Below, one piece after another: positions 1 through 7,996 of a DNA stretch of 43,694 bases. Position 1 is the first letter of the stretch; the number at the start of each line of letters is the position of its first letter. Both the position numbers and the translations under genes were made by a program. The DNA comes from an uncultured Verrucomicrobiota bacterium (GTDB lineage: Bacteria; Verrucomicrobiota; Verrucomicrobiia; Verrucomicrobiales; Verrucomicrobiaceae), in contig CAINGK010000186.1 in the NCBI GenBank assembly GCA_903848465.1, forward strand, positions 1 to 43,694. Direction: 5' to 3'. Under the pieces are notes generated by a model. That model saw only the letters and a list, made by a program, of their open reading frames with translations. It was not told the origin of the DNA and did not search any database.

Positions 1-107
1 AGCACCTGGGTGAAGGTGCTCAACAATTGGTCGAACTCACCTCGTCCCATGCCAATGAGGGCTTTGAGGGTGCGGGCGTCCTTGATAATCCGGGTGAATA
101 GCAGCAT
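1..107 (-). CDS. Transposase N-terminus (partial, cut by window edge)
   Basis: An open frame starts with ATG at 107 on the minus strand and runs off the left edge after 35 codons. The peptide begins MLLFTRIIKDARTLKALIG and continues with MGRGEFDQLLSTFTQV. The pattern 'aromatic - K/R - ALIGM - EFDxLLxxF' is typical of the N-terminal helix-turn-helix region of IS5/IS4-type DDE transposases, where an 'F..LTGLS..EFE.LL..F' segment precedes the DDE domain. The catalytic part lies outside the window. The insertion-sequence end should lie between 107 and about 146, but I could not define a terminal inverted repeat with only one end visible. Recognition is by motif only. Confidence 0.5.
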   Translation of the reverse strand, partial: MLLFTRIIKDARTLKALIGMGRGEFDQLLSTFTQV

Positions 108-146
108 TCACCATGTACGCCACCCAACTCAATTAACTTATCTTAA

Positions 147-1562
147 TTATCCGGTAACAAGTCTAATGTCCCCCTCCGTCGGTGGCGAAGACCACCGCTC
201 CTTTTCAACGCGTGGAAAAATCACCGGCTCACCCCGTCCGATCTTCCTCCCAATCGACTCAATCGCATCCAGCTCACTGTCCCATTTCCAGCCATAGTTG
301 GAGGAAGCCTTCTTGTCCGAATAAGTCAGCACAAAACCCTTGCCACCTTCACCACGTTCAAAGTACAGCGGCTGATTGGTCTGCAGCTCATAGTAGCGCG
401 CGATCTGCCCATCCGGCAGCAACGACTTGCGCAGATACGCAACCGCACGCGGCAGCGGAGCCAGGTACTTCTTATCTCCCGTAGCCGCCGCCAGCCTGAG
501 CAGCGCCCACATCGCTGATTGGCTTTCGCGTCCACAGATTGCACTCGGTTCAAACGCGCGACTCCAGCTTGGATGCATCTCCGCATCATACTGCTGCCCC
601 CACGCTGGCTGCGGATCCGGCATCTGCGCACTGATGAGGAAATCCCCGCCACGCTTCGCCGCATCCAGATACTTCGCATCTCCCCGCAGCTGCCAAGCGA
701 GAAGAAGCGTGCTCATCAGCGTCGCATGCGTGTTGTCATTGAGCACATAGCAGCCGGTGAAATCCTTCGGCCACTTGCGCGACCAGTCAGTAGGATAACT
801 CCCCGCCTTGATCGGATACATCGCCACCGGTGGCGGCGCACTCGGCCACGTGTCCCAGTTCGCGCTCCACCCACCCGCCGGATACTGCGTGGCCATGATC
901 GCACTTAGCGCAAAATCCGCCGCCTCCTTGATCTCAGCATCCTTGCCTCCCAGCGCATGATCCACTCGCACCAGCAGCCGCGTGGCCGCCTGCGAGACAT
1001 CATCGTCAAAGGTGGAGTAGTTGTTCTTGTTCTGATGCCTCTTCCACACCTGCCATCCACCTTCACCCCGCGGCACTTGTTTGCGCTCAAGCCGCCTGCC
1101 ATCTGCATCGCGGCAGTAGAGCTGCGATGCACGGTTCTTCGCATCAAAATGCCCCGAGTAATCCCAGCCCCCTGAAGCCAGTTGCGTTCGAGCCACCGCA
1201 TGCGCTGCTTCCACCGCCGCCGACAGGCACTTCTCATCCTTCGTCGCCTCATAAGCATCCAGCATCGCCATCCCCACCGCCGGAGTCCCTGGCGGCTGGA
1301 TCCAGATCGTATCAGGGCCTGGAATGCCTTCTGCTTCGCGGAGGGTGAAGTCAGCACTGTAGCGGTACACATAGCCACCGTTGGCTGCCGCTTTGGAATG
1401 AAAGAAGGAAACAGCTTGGGTCACCGCCGTAGTGACTTCAGCGGGAGTCGCAGCTTGGGAGTGCGGCGGAGTCATGCATGCCGAAATCAGCATGACCAAC
1501 GTATGGCGAAGCCCAGATGATGAAATCTGCATTGAACGGATGTTGGCAGCCGGGTTCGACAT
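147..1562 (-). CDS. Exported pectate-lyase-like (PL10-type) protein
   Basis: A 471-residue protein resembling the polysaccharide lyase family 10 / pectic acid lyase fold, which cleaves polygalacturonate by beta-elimination. Supporting segments are the mixed helical-hairpin repeats rich in Trp and Gly, the phrase 'ATQYPAGGWSANWDTWP' near the middle (family members carry TQYPxGGWPQ), and 'YYELQTNQPLYF' towards the C-terminus. A hydrophobic segment (LVMLISACM) followed by SQAAT near residues 20-38 looks like a signal peptide, so the protein is probably exported. A second ATG at 1532 would give a shorter, more usual signal peptide; neither start has a clear Shine-Dalgarno. The transposase fragment lies just downstream. 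Several catalytic residues could not be assigned by eye, so activity is not proven. Confidence 0.65.
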   Translation of the reverse strand: MSNPAANIRSMQISSSGLRHTLVMLISACMTPPHSQAATPAEVTTAVTQAVSFFHSKAAANGGYVYRYSADFTLREAEGIPGPDTIWIQPPGTPAVGMAMLDAYEATKDEKCLSAAVEAAHAVARTQLASGGWDYSGHFDAKNRASQLYCRDADGRRLERKQVPRGEGGWQVWKRHQNKNNYSTFDDDVSQAATRLLVRVDHALGGKDAEIKEAADFALSAIMATQYPAGGWSANWDTWPSAPPPVAMYPIKAGSYPTDWSRKWPKDFTGCYVLNDNTHATLMSTLLLAWQLRGDAKYLDAAKRGGDFLISAQMPDPQPAWGQQYDAEMHPSWSRAFEPSAICGRESQSAMWALLRLAAATGDKKYLAPLPRAVAYLRKSLLPDGQIARYYELQTNQPLYFERGEGGKGFVLTYSDKKASSNYGWKWDSELDAIESIGRKIGRGEPVIFPRVEKERWSSPPTEGDIRLVTG

Positions 1563-1650
1563 GGGAAGCTATCTCGACCTTCGTGTTTACTCTTGTGTCA
1601 TTTTTGCCGGGAGCCGCTTCGCGGACGTTGCTGCGCGACAGTGGCACTTC

Positions 1651-2019
1651 TTACTCCGTCTTGATCCCCACATTCTTGTTCCCGTTGTCCCGCACCGCAT
1701 CGACGGTATTGTGAATAGCGCCCAAAGGCACGTTGGTATCTCCTGTCACGATGACTTTGGCACCGGGGTGCTCTGGGAGGAAATGGCTGAGGTGTCCACG
1801 GAGGCCTCTCATTTCGACTTCTTTGTCACCCACCATCACGGCCTCGCCATTTTTGATGACCTTGAGGGTAATCGTTTCGCTGGAGGTCGCTGTCTTGTTG
1901 CCATCGCGTGCTCCGGTTCTGCGTGCGCCTTCGCCATCACCTGTGCCGGGTTTCCTAGCTCCGCTTTCACCATCGCGTGCTCCGGCTCTGCGTGCGCCTT
2001 CGCCGTCACCTGTGCCGGG
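1651..2019 (-). pseudogene. ExbD-like C-terminal domain, in frame after a TAA that ends the M56 protease gene
   Basis: After the TAA at 2020-2022 the reading frame of the M56 gene continues open to 1651. It first encodes the second copy of a Gly/Arg-rich repeat (PGTGDGEGARR), then about 70 residues of ExbD/TolR type: 'TITLKVIKNGEAVMVGDKEV', a 'LRGHLSHFLPEHP' helix, 'AKVIVTGDTNVPLGAIHN' and 'VDAVRDNGNKNVGIKTE'. This matches the periplasmic part of ExbD (beta-strand, 'v.I.gD..v....v..vmd..r..G...v.l.T'). ExbD normally has its own N-terminal membrane helix; here the last membrane helix of the M56 protein would serve. The simplest reading is one ancestral gene, 1651-3189, broken by a single A-to-T change. 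It could also start separately at the ATG at 1839 or be reached by readthrough. Confidence 0.6.
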
Positions 2020-2040
2020 TTACCTAGCTCCGCCTTCGCC
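1903..2040. repeat. Two tandem 69-bp coding repeats carrying the stop/Lys difference
   Basis: Units 1903-1971 and 1972-2040 are direct repeats differing at only a few bases; a third copy begins at 2041 and diverges. On the minus strand they encode 23-codon units of the type ARDGExGAR-(stop or K)-PGTGDGEGARRxG. The codon at 1951-1953 reads AAA (Lys) and the matching codon one period away at 2020-2022 reads TAA (stop). Confidence 0.9.
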
Positions 2041-3189
2041 ATCGCGGGAACGGGCGGGAGTGCCCGCTTCACTGGCGCTGGTCTTAGGCTGTTCGGTGGC
2101 TGGAGCGAGCACACCTTCGCGGCTCCGCTCCTTCGCCGGCACTTCCTTTTCCACCGCACGCGCGGTCGTGAAGGAGTAGCAAACAAGAACGCTGAGCGTA
2201 AGAACGAGCAGCATTTGAATCACAGGCTGGCGGGCAGTTGGATGGGCGATCATGTGGATGCGTTGGCGCAGGGTAGGGTGGTTGCGCACGCATGGGGCCA
2301 ACCCTGCCATTGCCGGTGGTGCGAAAAAGGTCTCCTGAATGCGCAGCAGCGTATGCCCATAGTCCAGACGCTCCGTGGGCGAGAGCAGCGCCAGCGCACC
2401 TGCATCGCACCGCAGTTCACGGTCCGCCTGAAAGCTCGACACCACAAACCACACCAGCGGATTGAACCAATGCAGCGCCTGCACCGCCGTGGCCGCCCAG
2501 TTCCAGATCAAATCATGCTGCTTCACATGCAGCAGTTCGTGCAGCAGCACATGCCTCAGGCTGCGCTCATCAAAGCGCGTCTCCCAGTCCTCCGGCAGCA
2601 GGATGCTCGGCTGCGCCATGCCGACCACCGCCGGTGTGGTGCCCGCAGACATCAGAAGAACGCGCACACTCTTACGAATGCCCGCCTTCTGGCAAAGACT
2701 CGCCACCAGCGCACGCAGCAGCGGAGCCTCGGCATGCGGACGCTGACGCAGCTCAAGATCAAACCGCCGCTGCCGATACAGCGCTGCCGCAAAGACCCAC
2801 AGCGCCCCCAGCACCCACACACCCAGCGCCAGCGTGTATCCAGAAATTATTCCCGCAGATTCAGAAACACCACCGATGGATTCAACAACCGTCTGCGCGT
2901 GCTCTGCATCTGCGATCCTCACGGATTCTACTGTCGCAACAAACGGCGCTGCCGATGCCTCGCTCATACTCGCCCCCTCATCCTGCTGAAACCACGCCCC
3001 CAGCCCAAAGCCCGCAGGAATAAAAGCCGGCAGCATGAGCTTCGTCCCAACAAGCAGCCAAAGCCCAATACGCCACGCGGGACTCAGGCGCGTTCCCAGC
3101 ATCAGTCGCAGTCCGAGCACGGCCATTATTAAGAGGCTCGCTTCAAGCGAAGTGCGCAGCAGCCAGTGGAGCAGGGCTTCAGCATTCAT
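2020..3189 (-). CDS. blaR1: M56-family (BlaR1-type) membrane metalloprotease, truncated form
   Basis: A 389-residue protein of the BlaR1/MecR1 M56 family. These are membrane zinc proteases that sense an envelope signal and inactivate the partner BlaI repressor. Hydrophobic segments lie at about 12-31, 40-57 and 117-137, with a fourth (VIQMLLVLTLSVLVCYSF) near the end. The zinc motif HELLH is at residues 217-221 with Asp226, and 'TPAVVGMAQPSILLPEDW' is the usual M56 lead-in. No penicillin-binding sensor domain follows; instead the last helix is followed by a charged, repeat-rich tail that ends at TAA 2020-2022. The frame then continues into an ExbD-like domain (separate entry). It starts 8 bp after the BlaI stop and is surely in one operon with it. 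Whether the truncated product still signals is unknown. Confidence 0.8.
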   Translation of the reverse strand: MNAEALLHWLLRTSLEASLLIMAVLGLRLMLGTRLSPAWRIGLWLLVGTKLMLPAFIPAGFGLGAWFQQDEGASMSEASAAPFVATVESVRIADAEHAQTVVESIGGVSESAGIISGYTLALGVWVLGALWVFAAALYRQRRFDLELRQRPHAEAPLLRALVASLCQKAGIRKSVRVLLMSAGTTPAVVGMAQPSILLPEDWETRFDERSLRHVLLHELLHVKQHDLIWNWAATAVQALHWFNPLVWFVVSSFQADRELRCDAGALALLSPTERLDYGHTLLRIQETFFAPPAMAGLAPCVRNHPTLRQRIHMIAHPTARQPVIQMLLVLTLSVLVCYSFTTARAVEKEVPAKERSREGVLAPATEQPKTSASEAGTPARSRDGEGGAR

Positions 3190-3196
3190 GGTTGGT

Positions 3197-3601
3197 TTAC
3201 TTTTTAAGTTTCTTCTCGGCCTGATTCAGCACTTCACGCAGCGCGGCGAGGTCATCTTGCGAGACATCTTCACGTTCCATCAGTCCGGCCACGAACGGCG
3301 TCAGGCGGCCATTGAAGACGCGATCCAGAAAACTCCGGCTCTCCTCATGCTGACATTGGTCCTGAGCCACCGCAGGGGAGTAGCGAAACTCACGCCCCAC
3401 CGCTTCCACGGCCAGCGCCCCTTTGTCCACCAATCGGCGGATCAGGCTCTGCACCGTGCGCGGCTTCCAATGCAGCCGTCCTTCGAGGTCCTTCACCACT
3501 TCGGCCAGCGTGCTGGTGCCACGCTGCCAGAAGACATTCATCACCGTCCATTCGGCGTCGGAGATCTTCGGGGCGGGAGGTGTGGGTGCGCGGCGTGACA
3601 T
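3197..3601 (-). CDS. blaI: BlaI/MecI/CopY-family transcriptional repressor
   Basis: A protein of about 134 residues from the ATG at 3601. The segment 'ISDAEWTVMNVFWQRGTSTL', then 'EVVKDLEGRLHWKPRTVQSL' and 'IRRLVDKGALAVEAVGREFR' is the winged-helix DNA-binding domain of BlaI repressors. The C-terminal helix pair (FLDRVFNGRLTPF, LREVLNQAEKKLKK) is the dimerisation part, and the M56 protease downstream would cleave or inactivate it. An upstream GTG at 3625 would add eight residues but lies inside the operators, so I prefer 3601. No Shine-Dalgarno is seen. Two operator-like inverted repeats sit 5 and 25 bp upstream, giving autoregulation, and they face the divergent murA. Confidence 0.85.
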   Translation of the reverse strand: MSRRAPTPPAPKISDAEWTVMNVFWQRGTSTLAEVVKDLEGRLHWKPRTVQSLIRRLVDKGALAVEAVGREFRYSPAVAQDQCQHEESRSFLDRVFNGRLTPFVAGLMEREDVSQDDLAALREVLNQAEKKLKK

Positions 3602-3605
3602 GGTT

Positions 3606-3623
3606 GGATTACAAACGTGATCC
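3606..3623. promoter_or_regulatory. BlaI-type operator, site 1
   Basis: Inverted repeat GGATTAC-N4-GTGATCC, 7-bp arms with one mismatch, directly upstream of the blaI start codon. It has the same arms and the same 4-bp spacer as site 2, and the two sites start 20 bp apart, about two helical turns. BlaI dimers bind TAC/GTA-type dyads of this kind, so autorepression is the natural reading. Confidence 0.65.
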
Positions 3624-3625
3624 AC

Positions 3626-3643
3626 GGATTACGCATGTAATCC
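3626..3643. promoter_or_regulatory. BlaI-type operator, site 2
   Basis: Perfect inverted repeat GGATTAC-GCAT-GTAATCC (7-bp arms). It lies in the 138-bp gap between the start codons of blaI (minus) and murA (plus), 97 bp before the murA start, so a bound repressor could also influence murA. Confidence 0.7.
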
Positions 3644-3739
3644 AACTCGGCAAGAACTTTTTTCAAGCAGTCTTTCATGTGCGAGGATTTCGAAGAATGG
3701 CTTGCCACTGACTCTTTCCGCAGCACAAAGCATTCATCC

Positions 3740-5005
3740 ATGGAAAAACTCATCGTTCACGGCGGCGCACCTCTGAAGGGCCGCATCAACATCAGCGGCT
3801 CAAAGAACTCCTCGCTGCCCATTCTCGCGGCCACGCTGCTGACCAATGACACCTGCACCATCCGCCGCGTGCCCGATCTCAGCGACACCAACTACATGGT
3901 CCGCATTCTGGGAGAGCTCGGCGCCGAGGTCGAGCGCGCCAGCGGCGTGGTGGTCGTAAAGGCGGAGAAGATCAAATCCGTCGCTCCCTATGACCTCGTC
4001 CGCAAAATGCGTGCCTCCATCTGCGTGCTCGGACCTCTCACGGGACGTCTCAAGGAGTGTACCGTTTCTCTTCCTGGCGGCTGCGTCATCGGAGATCGCC
4101 CGGTCGATCTGCATCTCAAAGGTCTGGAGGCACTCGGCGCGCAGATCCTCGTGGAAGGTGGCGACATCTTTGTGAACGCCAAAAAAGGTTTCAAAGGCGG
4201 TCCCATGAATCTCATGGGCAAGCACGGCTCCACCGTGCTCGGCACCGACAATGTTATGATGGCCGCCGTGCTCGCCAAAGGTATCACGACCATCGAAGGC
4301 GCTGCCGCTGAACCTGAAGTCGAAGATCTGGCCAATTTCCTCATCAAAATGGGCGCCAAGATCGAAGGCGCAGGCACCAACCGCATCACCATCGAAGGCG
4401 TCAAAGAACTGCACGGAGCAGAGCACGTCGTCATTCCAGATCGAATCGAGGCTGGCACCTTCCTCGTCGCCGGTGCCATGCTGGGCGATGGCGTCACACT
4501 GAAGCGCGTCATGCCAGAGCATATGAAGACCGTCACGGATGCTCTCATCAAATGCGGCTTCCCGGTCGATATCACCAAGGACAGCATCACGGTAAAGCCG
4601 AATCCGAACGCTAAGGGCTTCGATCTCACCACACTCTGCTACCCCGGTTTTCCCACCGACATGCAGGCACAGATGTGCGCGCTCGCCTGTGTCATCAATG
4701 ACACCAGCACCATCACCGAAACCATCTTCCCGCAGCGCTTTATGCACTGCGCCGAAATGAAACGCATGGGGGCCAACATCGACCTCCAGGGCGCCACGGC
4801 CCGCATTCGCGGTGGCAGTGTCATGAAGGGCGCGCCCGTCATGGCTTCCGACCTCCGTGCCTCCGCAGCCCTCGTCCTCGCCGGTCTCGTTGCCGAAGGC
4901 AAAACAGAGATCAACCGCCTCTACCACATCGATCGCGGTTACGAGCATCTTGATGACAAGCTCGCCGCCCTCGGTGCTCAGCTTGAGCGTGTGCAGGATA
5001 AATAA
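3740..5005 (+). CDS. murA: UDP-N-acetylglucosamine 1-carboxyvinyltransferase MurA
   Basis: A 421-residue cytoplasmic enzyme that transfers enolpyruvate from PEP to UDP-GlcNAc, the first committed step of peptidoglycan synthesis. From the ATG at 3740 the numbering matches E. coli MurA: Lys22-Asn23 in 'ISGSKNSSLP' and the catalytic Cys115 in 'LPGGCVIGDRPVDLHL', so it should be fosfomycin-sensitive. Later family segments include 'GTDNVMMAAVLA', 'PDRIEAGTFLVAGAML', 'PGFPTDMQAQ' and 'DLRASAALVLAGL'. An in-frame ATG at 3677 would add 21 residues that do not look like family sequence, so 3740 is chosen. It is divergent from blaI with two operators between them. Length is normal and I see no damage. 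Confidence 0.95.
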   Translation: MEKLIVHGGAPLKGRINISGSKNSSLPILAATLLTNDTCTIRRVPDLSDTNYMVRILGELGAEVERASGVVVVKAEKIKSVAPYDLVRKMRASICVLGPLTGRLKECTVSLPGGCVIGDRPVDLHLKGLEALGAQILVEGGDIFVNAKKGFKGGPMNLMGKHGSTVLGTDNVMMAAVLAKGITTIEGAAAEPEVEDLANFLIKMGAKIEGAGTNRITIEGVKELHGAEHVVIPDRIEAGTFLVAGAMLGDGVTLKRVMPEHMKTVTDALIKCGFPVDITKDSITVKPNPNAKGFDLTTLCYPGFPTDMQAQMCALACVINDTSTITETIFPQRFMHCAEMKRMGANIDLQGATARIRGGSVMKGAPVMASDLRASAALVLAGLVAEGKTEINRLYHIDRGYEHLDDKLAALGAQLERVQDK

Positions 5006-5170
5006 GCACCGGCAGCTCTGCCGCAAAACCTGAAGAAGGTAATTCAAAGTCTGAATGACGCCACGTCAGCACTGGCGTTTAATCACGCATGACCAGACGT
5101 CGCATAATATCGCAGCAACAACTGCTGATACCTTGCGTTGTCAGAACCATCTTTTCCGTTAGCTAATCAT

Positions 5171-5214
5171 TCCATCCACTCCATCCACTCCATCCACTCC
5201 ATCCACTCCATCCA
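5171..5214. repeat. 9-bp tandem repeat in the leader of the PfpI-like gene
   Basis: TCCATCCAC is repeated four times, followed by an eight-base partial fifth copy, ending 5 bp before the ATG at 5220. It occupies the place where a ribosome binding site would be. Slippage would change leader length in 9-bp steps without touching the coding frame. Confidence 0.9.
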
Positions 5215-5219
5215 ACACC

Positions 5220-5795
5220 ATGTCCGAAGCCAAAGTCCTCATCATCGTCGGCGACGCCACCGAAACCGTTGACACTCTCTACCCCTTCTACCGTCTCATC
5301 GAAAGCGGTTACACCCCCGTCGTCGCCGCGCCGGAAAAACGGAAATACCAGATGGTGCTGCATGAAATCAAGCCCGGCTGGACCATCACCAAGGAATGGG
5401 AAGGCTACAGCATTGACGCCGACATCGCCTTCAAGGACATCAAGCCCGAAGAATACGTCGGCATCTTCTTCAGCGGCGGTCGCGCCCCTGAGTACATCCG
5501 CGAAGACCTCGATCTCCTCCGCATCACCAAATGGTTCTGGGAGCAGAAAAAGCCCTGCGCCAGCGTCTGCCACGGCGTCGAAATCCCTGCCCGTGCAGAC
5601 ATCGTCAAAGGCCTGCGCATGGCCACCGTCGCCAAATGCAAATTCGACCTCGAAATCTGCGGCGGCATCTACGTGAACGAACCCTGCGTCATCGACCAGC
5701 ACATGTATTCCGGACGCACATATCATGACTCGGGGCACTTCATTGCGCCGTGGATCAAAGCGCTGGATCAGGAGAAAGCGCGCATGGGCATTTGA
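5220..5795 (+). CDS. DJ-1/PfpI-family protein (class I glutamine-amidotransferase-like)
   Basis: A 191-residue cytoplasmic protein of the DJ-1/ThiJ/PfpI superfamily. The N-terminus 'AKVLIIVGDATETVDTLYPF' is the first Rossmann-like strand and helix; 'YVGIFFSGGRAPEYIREDLD' is the central glycine turn; 'KPCASVCHGVEIPARADIV' is the nucleophile elbow with Cys followed by His. These proteins include proteases, deglycases and chaperones, and the sequence does not say which. Length is typical. There is no usable Shine-Dalgarno because a 9-bp tandem repeat fills the leader. The cytochrome gene starts 17 bp downstream on the same strand, but nothing links their functions directly. Confidence 0.85.
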   Translation: MSEAKVLIIVGDATETVDTLYPFYRLIESGYTPVVAAPEKRKYQMVLHEIKPGWTITKEWEGYSIDADIAFKDIKPEEYVGIFFSGGRAPEYIREDLDLLRITKWFWEQKKPCASVCHGVEIPARADIVKGLRMATVAKCKFDLEICGGIYVNEPCVIDQHMYSGRTYHDSGHFIAPWIKALDQEKARMGI

Positions 5796-5812
5796 GAGTT
5801 GGTAAATGATGA

Positions 5813-7996
5813 ATGACGAATTCCGAAATCATGCACTCGTTCGCCATTGAAGCTTCGTCATTCATTCGTCATTCTGCATTCGTCATTCGTCATTGTGCGC
5901 TGCTACTGGCATCCTTTCTCCTCATCACTTCACCAGCCCACCCTCATCCCCTCCAGGCCGAGCCGATCAATCACGCCTTCGTTTACACGTTTGATCAGTT
6001 CAATATTCCGGAAGACCCGGATGAGGCGCTGGTGAATGGGGGGCTCCTGCTGCTGGCGGAGTTGAACTGCACGGCCTGCCATGCGGTGCCGCAGTCCTGG
6101 GAAGAGCGCCTCAAGGCAAAGGCAGGACCGGACTTGAGTGCGGTGGGTTCTCGGCTTGATCCTGACACGTTGTGGCTCATGATCCGCAGTCCGCAAAACC
6201 GGAAGAAGGGCACGCAGATGCCGGGTTTGTTTGCAGGCGCAGAAGGCGACGATGAAAAAGTGGAGGCCCTCGTCGAATACCTCAGCAGCCTGAAACAGCC
6301 CATGCCCAAAGTTCCCGCTGGCGATGTGACGCGCGGCAAAGAGCTCTACCACAAAGTCGGTTGCGTCGCCTGCCATGAGCCCGCCAAAGACGTGCGCCCG
6401 CCCAAGGTCGCCGCAGATGCCGAAGTCGAGAAGCCCGGCAATGCCTCCGTGCCCATCGCCCTGGCAGATGCCTACGACTTCACCGCCCTCTCCCATTTCC
6501 TGCACAATCCTCTGACAGTCCGTCCTTCCGGCCGCATGCCCGACATGCGCCTCTCCGTTCAGCAAGCCTCCGACATCGCCGCCTACCTCCACGTCGGACG
6601 AGTCGCCGAAAAAGCCACAGCGCGCGCCGCTTTAAAAATTCCCAAGCAAGGCATCGAAAAAGGCCGCGACCTTTTCGAAAAGCTCAACTGCATCGCCTGT
6701 CACAAAACAAGTAATGTAGTCCCGGCTTCAGCCGGTTCCGGAAACGTCGCTAATTCCATCACCACCAAACCCCTCAAAGCTCTCTCTCAAGACAAAGGCT
6801 GCCTCGCCGAAAAACAACCCAGCGGCACCCCGCGCTTCGATCTCAACGACTTCGAAAAGCGCGCCATCAAACTCGCTCTGACCTTCATCCAAAAAGAGGA
6901 CGCCCCCAAACTCACCGCCCAGGAAAAAATCGACTGGCAGCTCACCCGCCTCAACTGCTACGCCTGCCATGACCGCGATGGCAAGGGCGGCCCCGAAGAC
7001 CCACGCGCCAAGTATTTCGGAGTCAACGACCCCGGTGCCGAATCCCTCGGCCAGCTCGCCAATCTCCCCCCAAATCTCGACAAAGTCGGCCGCAAGCTCA
7101 CGCAGGGTTGGTTTGAAAAAATCCTCTGGGGCAAAGACGGCAGCGTGCGCCCCTACATGGACACCCACATGCCCAGCTTCGGTCGCGAACAGACAGAAAT
7201 GCTCATCACTTGGCTCAACGAAGCCGATGCCTTGGAAAAACCATTCAACATCGATGTCACCGGCCTCGCCAAACACCATCGCGCCGAAGCCGGGCGCCAA
7301 CTCCTCGGTGCCAAGGGCCTGGCATGCGTCGCGTGCCACGGCTTGAAGGATCGTAAATCTCTCGGCTCGCCCGTCATCCGCCTCACCCATACCGTGGAAC
7401 GTTTGCAGCCTGAGTACTTCAAAGAACTCCTCCTCAATCCCCAGGTCACACAGCCCGGCACCGTGATGCCACCAATGTTCGTGGGCCGCAAAACCGCCGA
7501 CAAGGACATCGAGAGCATCTGGACCTACCTGCGCGAAGTGGAAGGCCAGCCGCTCCCCGAGGGCCTCATGTCATCCGCCGATTTCGAATTGAAGCCCGAT
7601 GCCGAAAAGCGCCCCATCATCTTCCGCAGCTTCATTGAAGGCGTCGGCACCCACGCCGTCGGTGTCGGCTTTCCAGGAGGCTTGAATGCGGCGTTTGATG
7701 CGAAGTCGAGTCGTTGGGCGATTATTTGGAAAGGCCGCTTCCTCGATGCCATGAGCAACTGGCAGGACCGCTCCATGCCCCCCATCAAACCCCTCGGCAC
7801 CAATATAAAGCCCATGCCAGTATCTACCAGCCAGCGCATCTACGGCGGCTACACCCTCGGCAAAGACGGCATCCCCACCTTCCGCTACCGCGAAAACGGC
7901 GAACAGGTCGAAGACACCCTGCGCCCTGTGAAGGGCGGCTTTGAACACATGATCAACTGCAACGGAAAGCAAACGAAGGAGATCTTGTCATGGTAG
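5813..7996 (+). CDS. Exported multi-domain c-type cytochrome (five CXXCH)
   Basis: A 727-residue periplasmic electron carrier. Five heme-attachment motifs are visible: CTACH (86-90), CVACH (184-188), CIACH (293-297), CYACH (382-386) and CVACH (505-509), each with downstream Met-containing segments ('MPDMRLS', 'MPSFGREQ', 'VMPPMFVG') that can be axial ligands. The C-terminal approximately 150 residues ('GVGTHAVGVGFPGGLNAAFD', 'WKGRFLDAMSNWQDR') resemble the non-heme tail of large planctomycete and verrucomicrobial cytochromes. The N-terminus carries a hydrophobic segment (CALLLASFLLITSPAHP). The region just before it, SSFIRHSAFVIRH, is encoded by ATTCGTCATT-type intergenic repeats, so the true start may be the ATG at 5831. 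The stop overlaps the start of the next gene, implying coupled translation with the propeller dehydrogenase that would feed it electrons. Confidence 0.8.
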   Translation: MTNSEIMHSFAIEASSFIRHSAFVIRHCALLLASFLLITSPAHPHPLQAEPINHAFVYTFDQFNIPEDPDEALVNGGLLLLAELNCTACHAVPQSWEERLKAKAGPDLSAVGSRLDPDTLWLMIRSPQNRKKGTQMPGLFAGAEGDDEKVEALVEYLSSLKQPMPKVPAGDVTRGKELYHKVGCVACHEPAKDVRPPKVAADAEVEKPGNASVPIALADAYDFTALSHFLHNPLTVRPSGRMPDMRLSVQQASDIAAYLHVGRVAEKATARAALKIPKQGIEKGRDLFEKLNCIACHKTSNVVPASAGSGNVANSITTKPLKALSQDKGCLAEKQPSGTPRFDLNDFEKRAIKLALTFIQKEDAPKLTAQEKIDWQLTRLNCYACHDRDGKGGPEDPRAKYFGVNDPGAESLGQLANLPPNLDKVGRKLTQGWFEKILWGKDGSVRPYMDTHMPSFGREQTEMLITWLNEADALEKPFNIDVTGLAKHHRAEAGRQLLGAKGLACVACHGLKDRKSLGSPVIRLTHTVERLQPEYFKELLLNPQVTQPGTVMPPMFVGRKTADKDIESIWTYLREVEGQPLPEGLMSSADFELKPDAEKRPIIFRSFIEGVGTHAVGVGFPGGLNAAFDAKSSRWAIIWKGRFLDAMSNWQDRSMPPIKPLGTNIKPMPVSTSQRIYGGYTLGKDGIPTFRYRENGEQVEDTLRPVKGGFEHMINCNGKQTKEILSW
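5855..5896. repeat. ATTCGTCATT repeats inside a signal-peptide coding region
   Basis: The motif (A/C)TTCGTCATT occurs several times in a row, and an inverted copy (AATGACGAAT) lies at 5812-5821. The same motif recurs at 13894-13927, again within the leader peptide of an exported protein. It is probably a dispersed short repeat of this genome that was captured into coding sequence. Confidence 0.7.

Noticed and set aside
1432..3132. Long plus-strand open frame opposite the M56 gene
   Set aside because: It lies antisense to a well-supported gene, its translation is compositionally odd with no family features, and it arises from GC-rich codon usage on the other strand.
5013..5027. Intrinsic terminator after murA
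   Set aside because: The CGGCA/TGCCG stem is only five pairs and is followed by CAAAACC, not a T-run.
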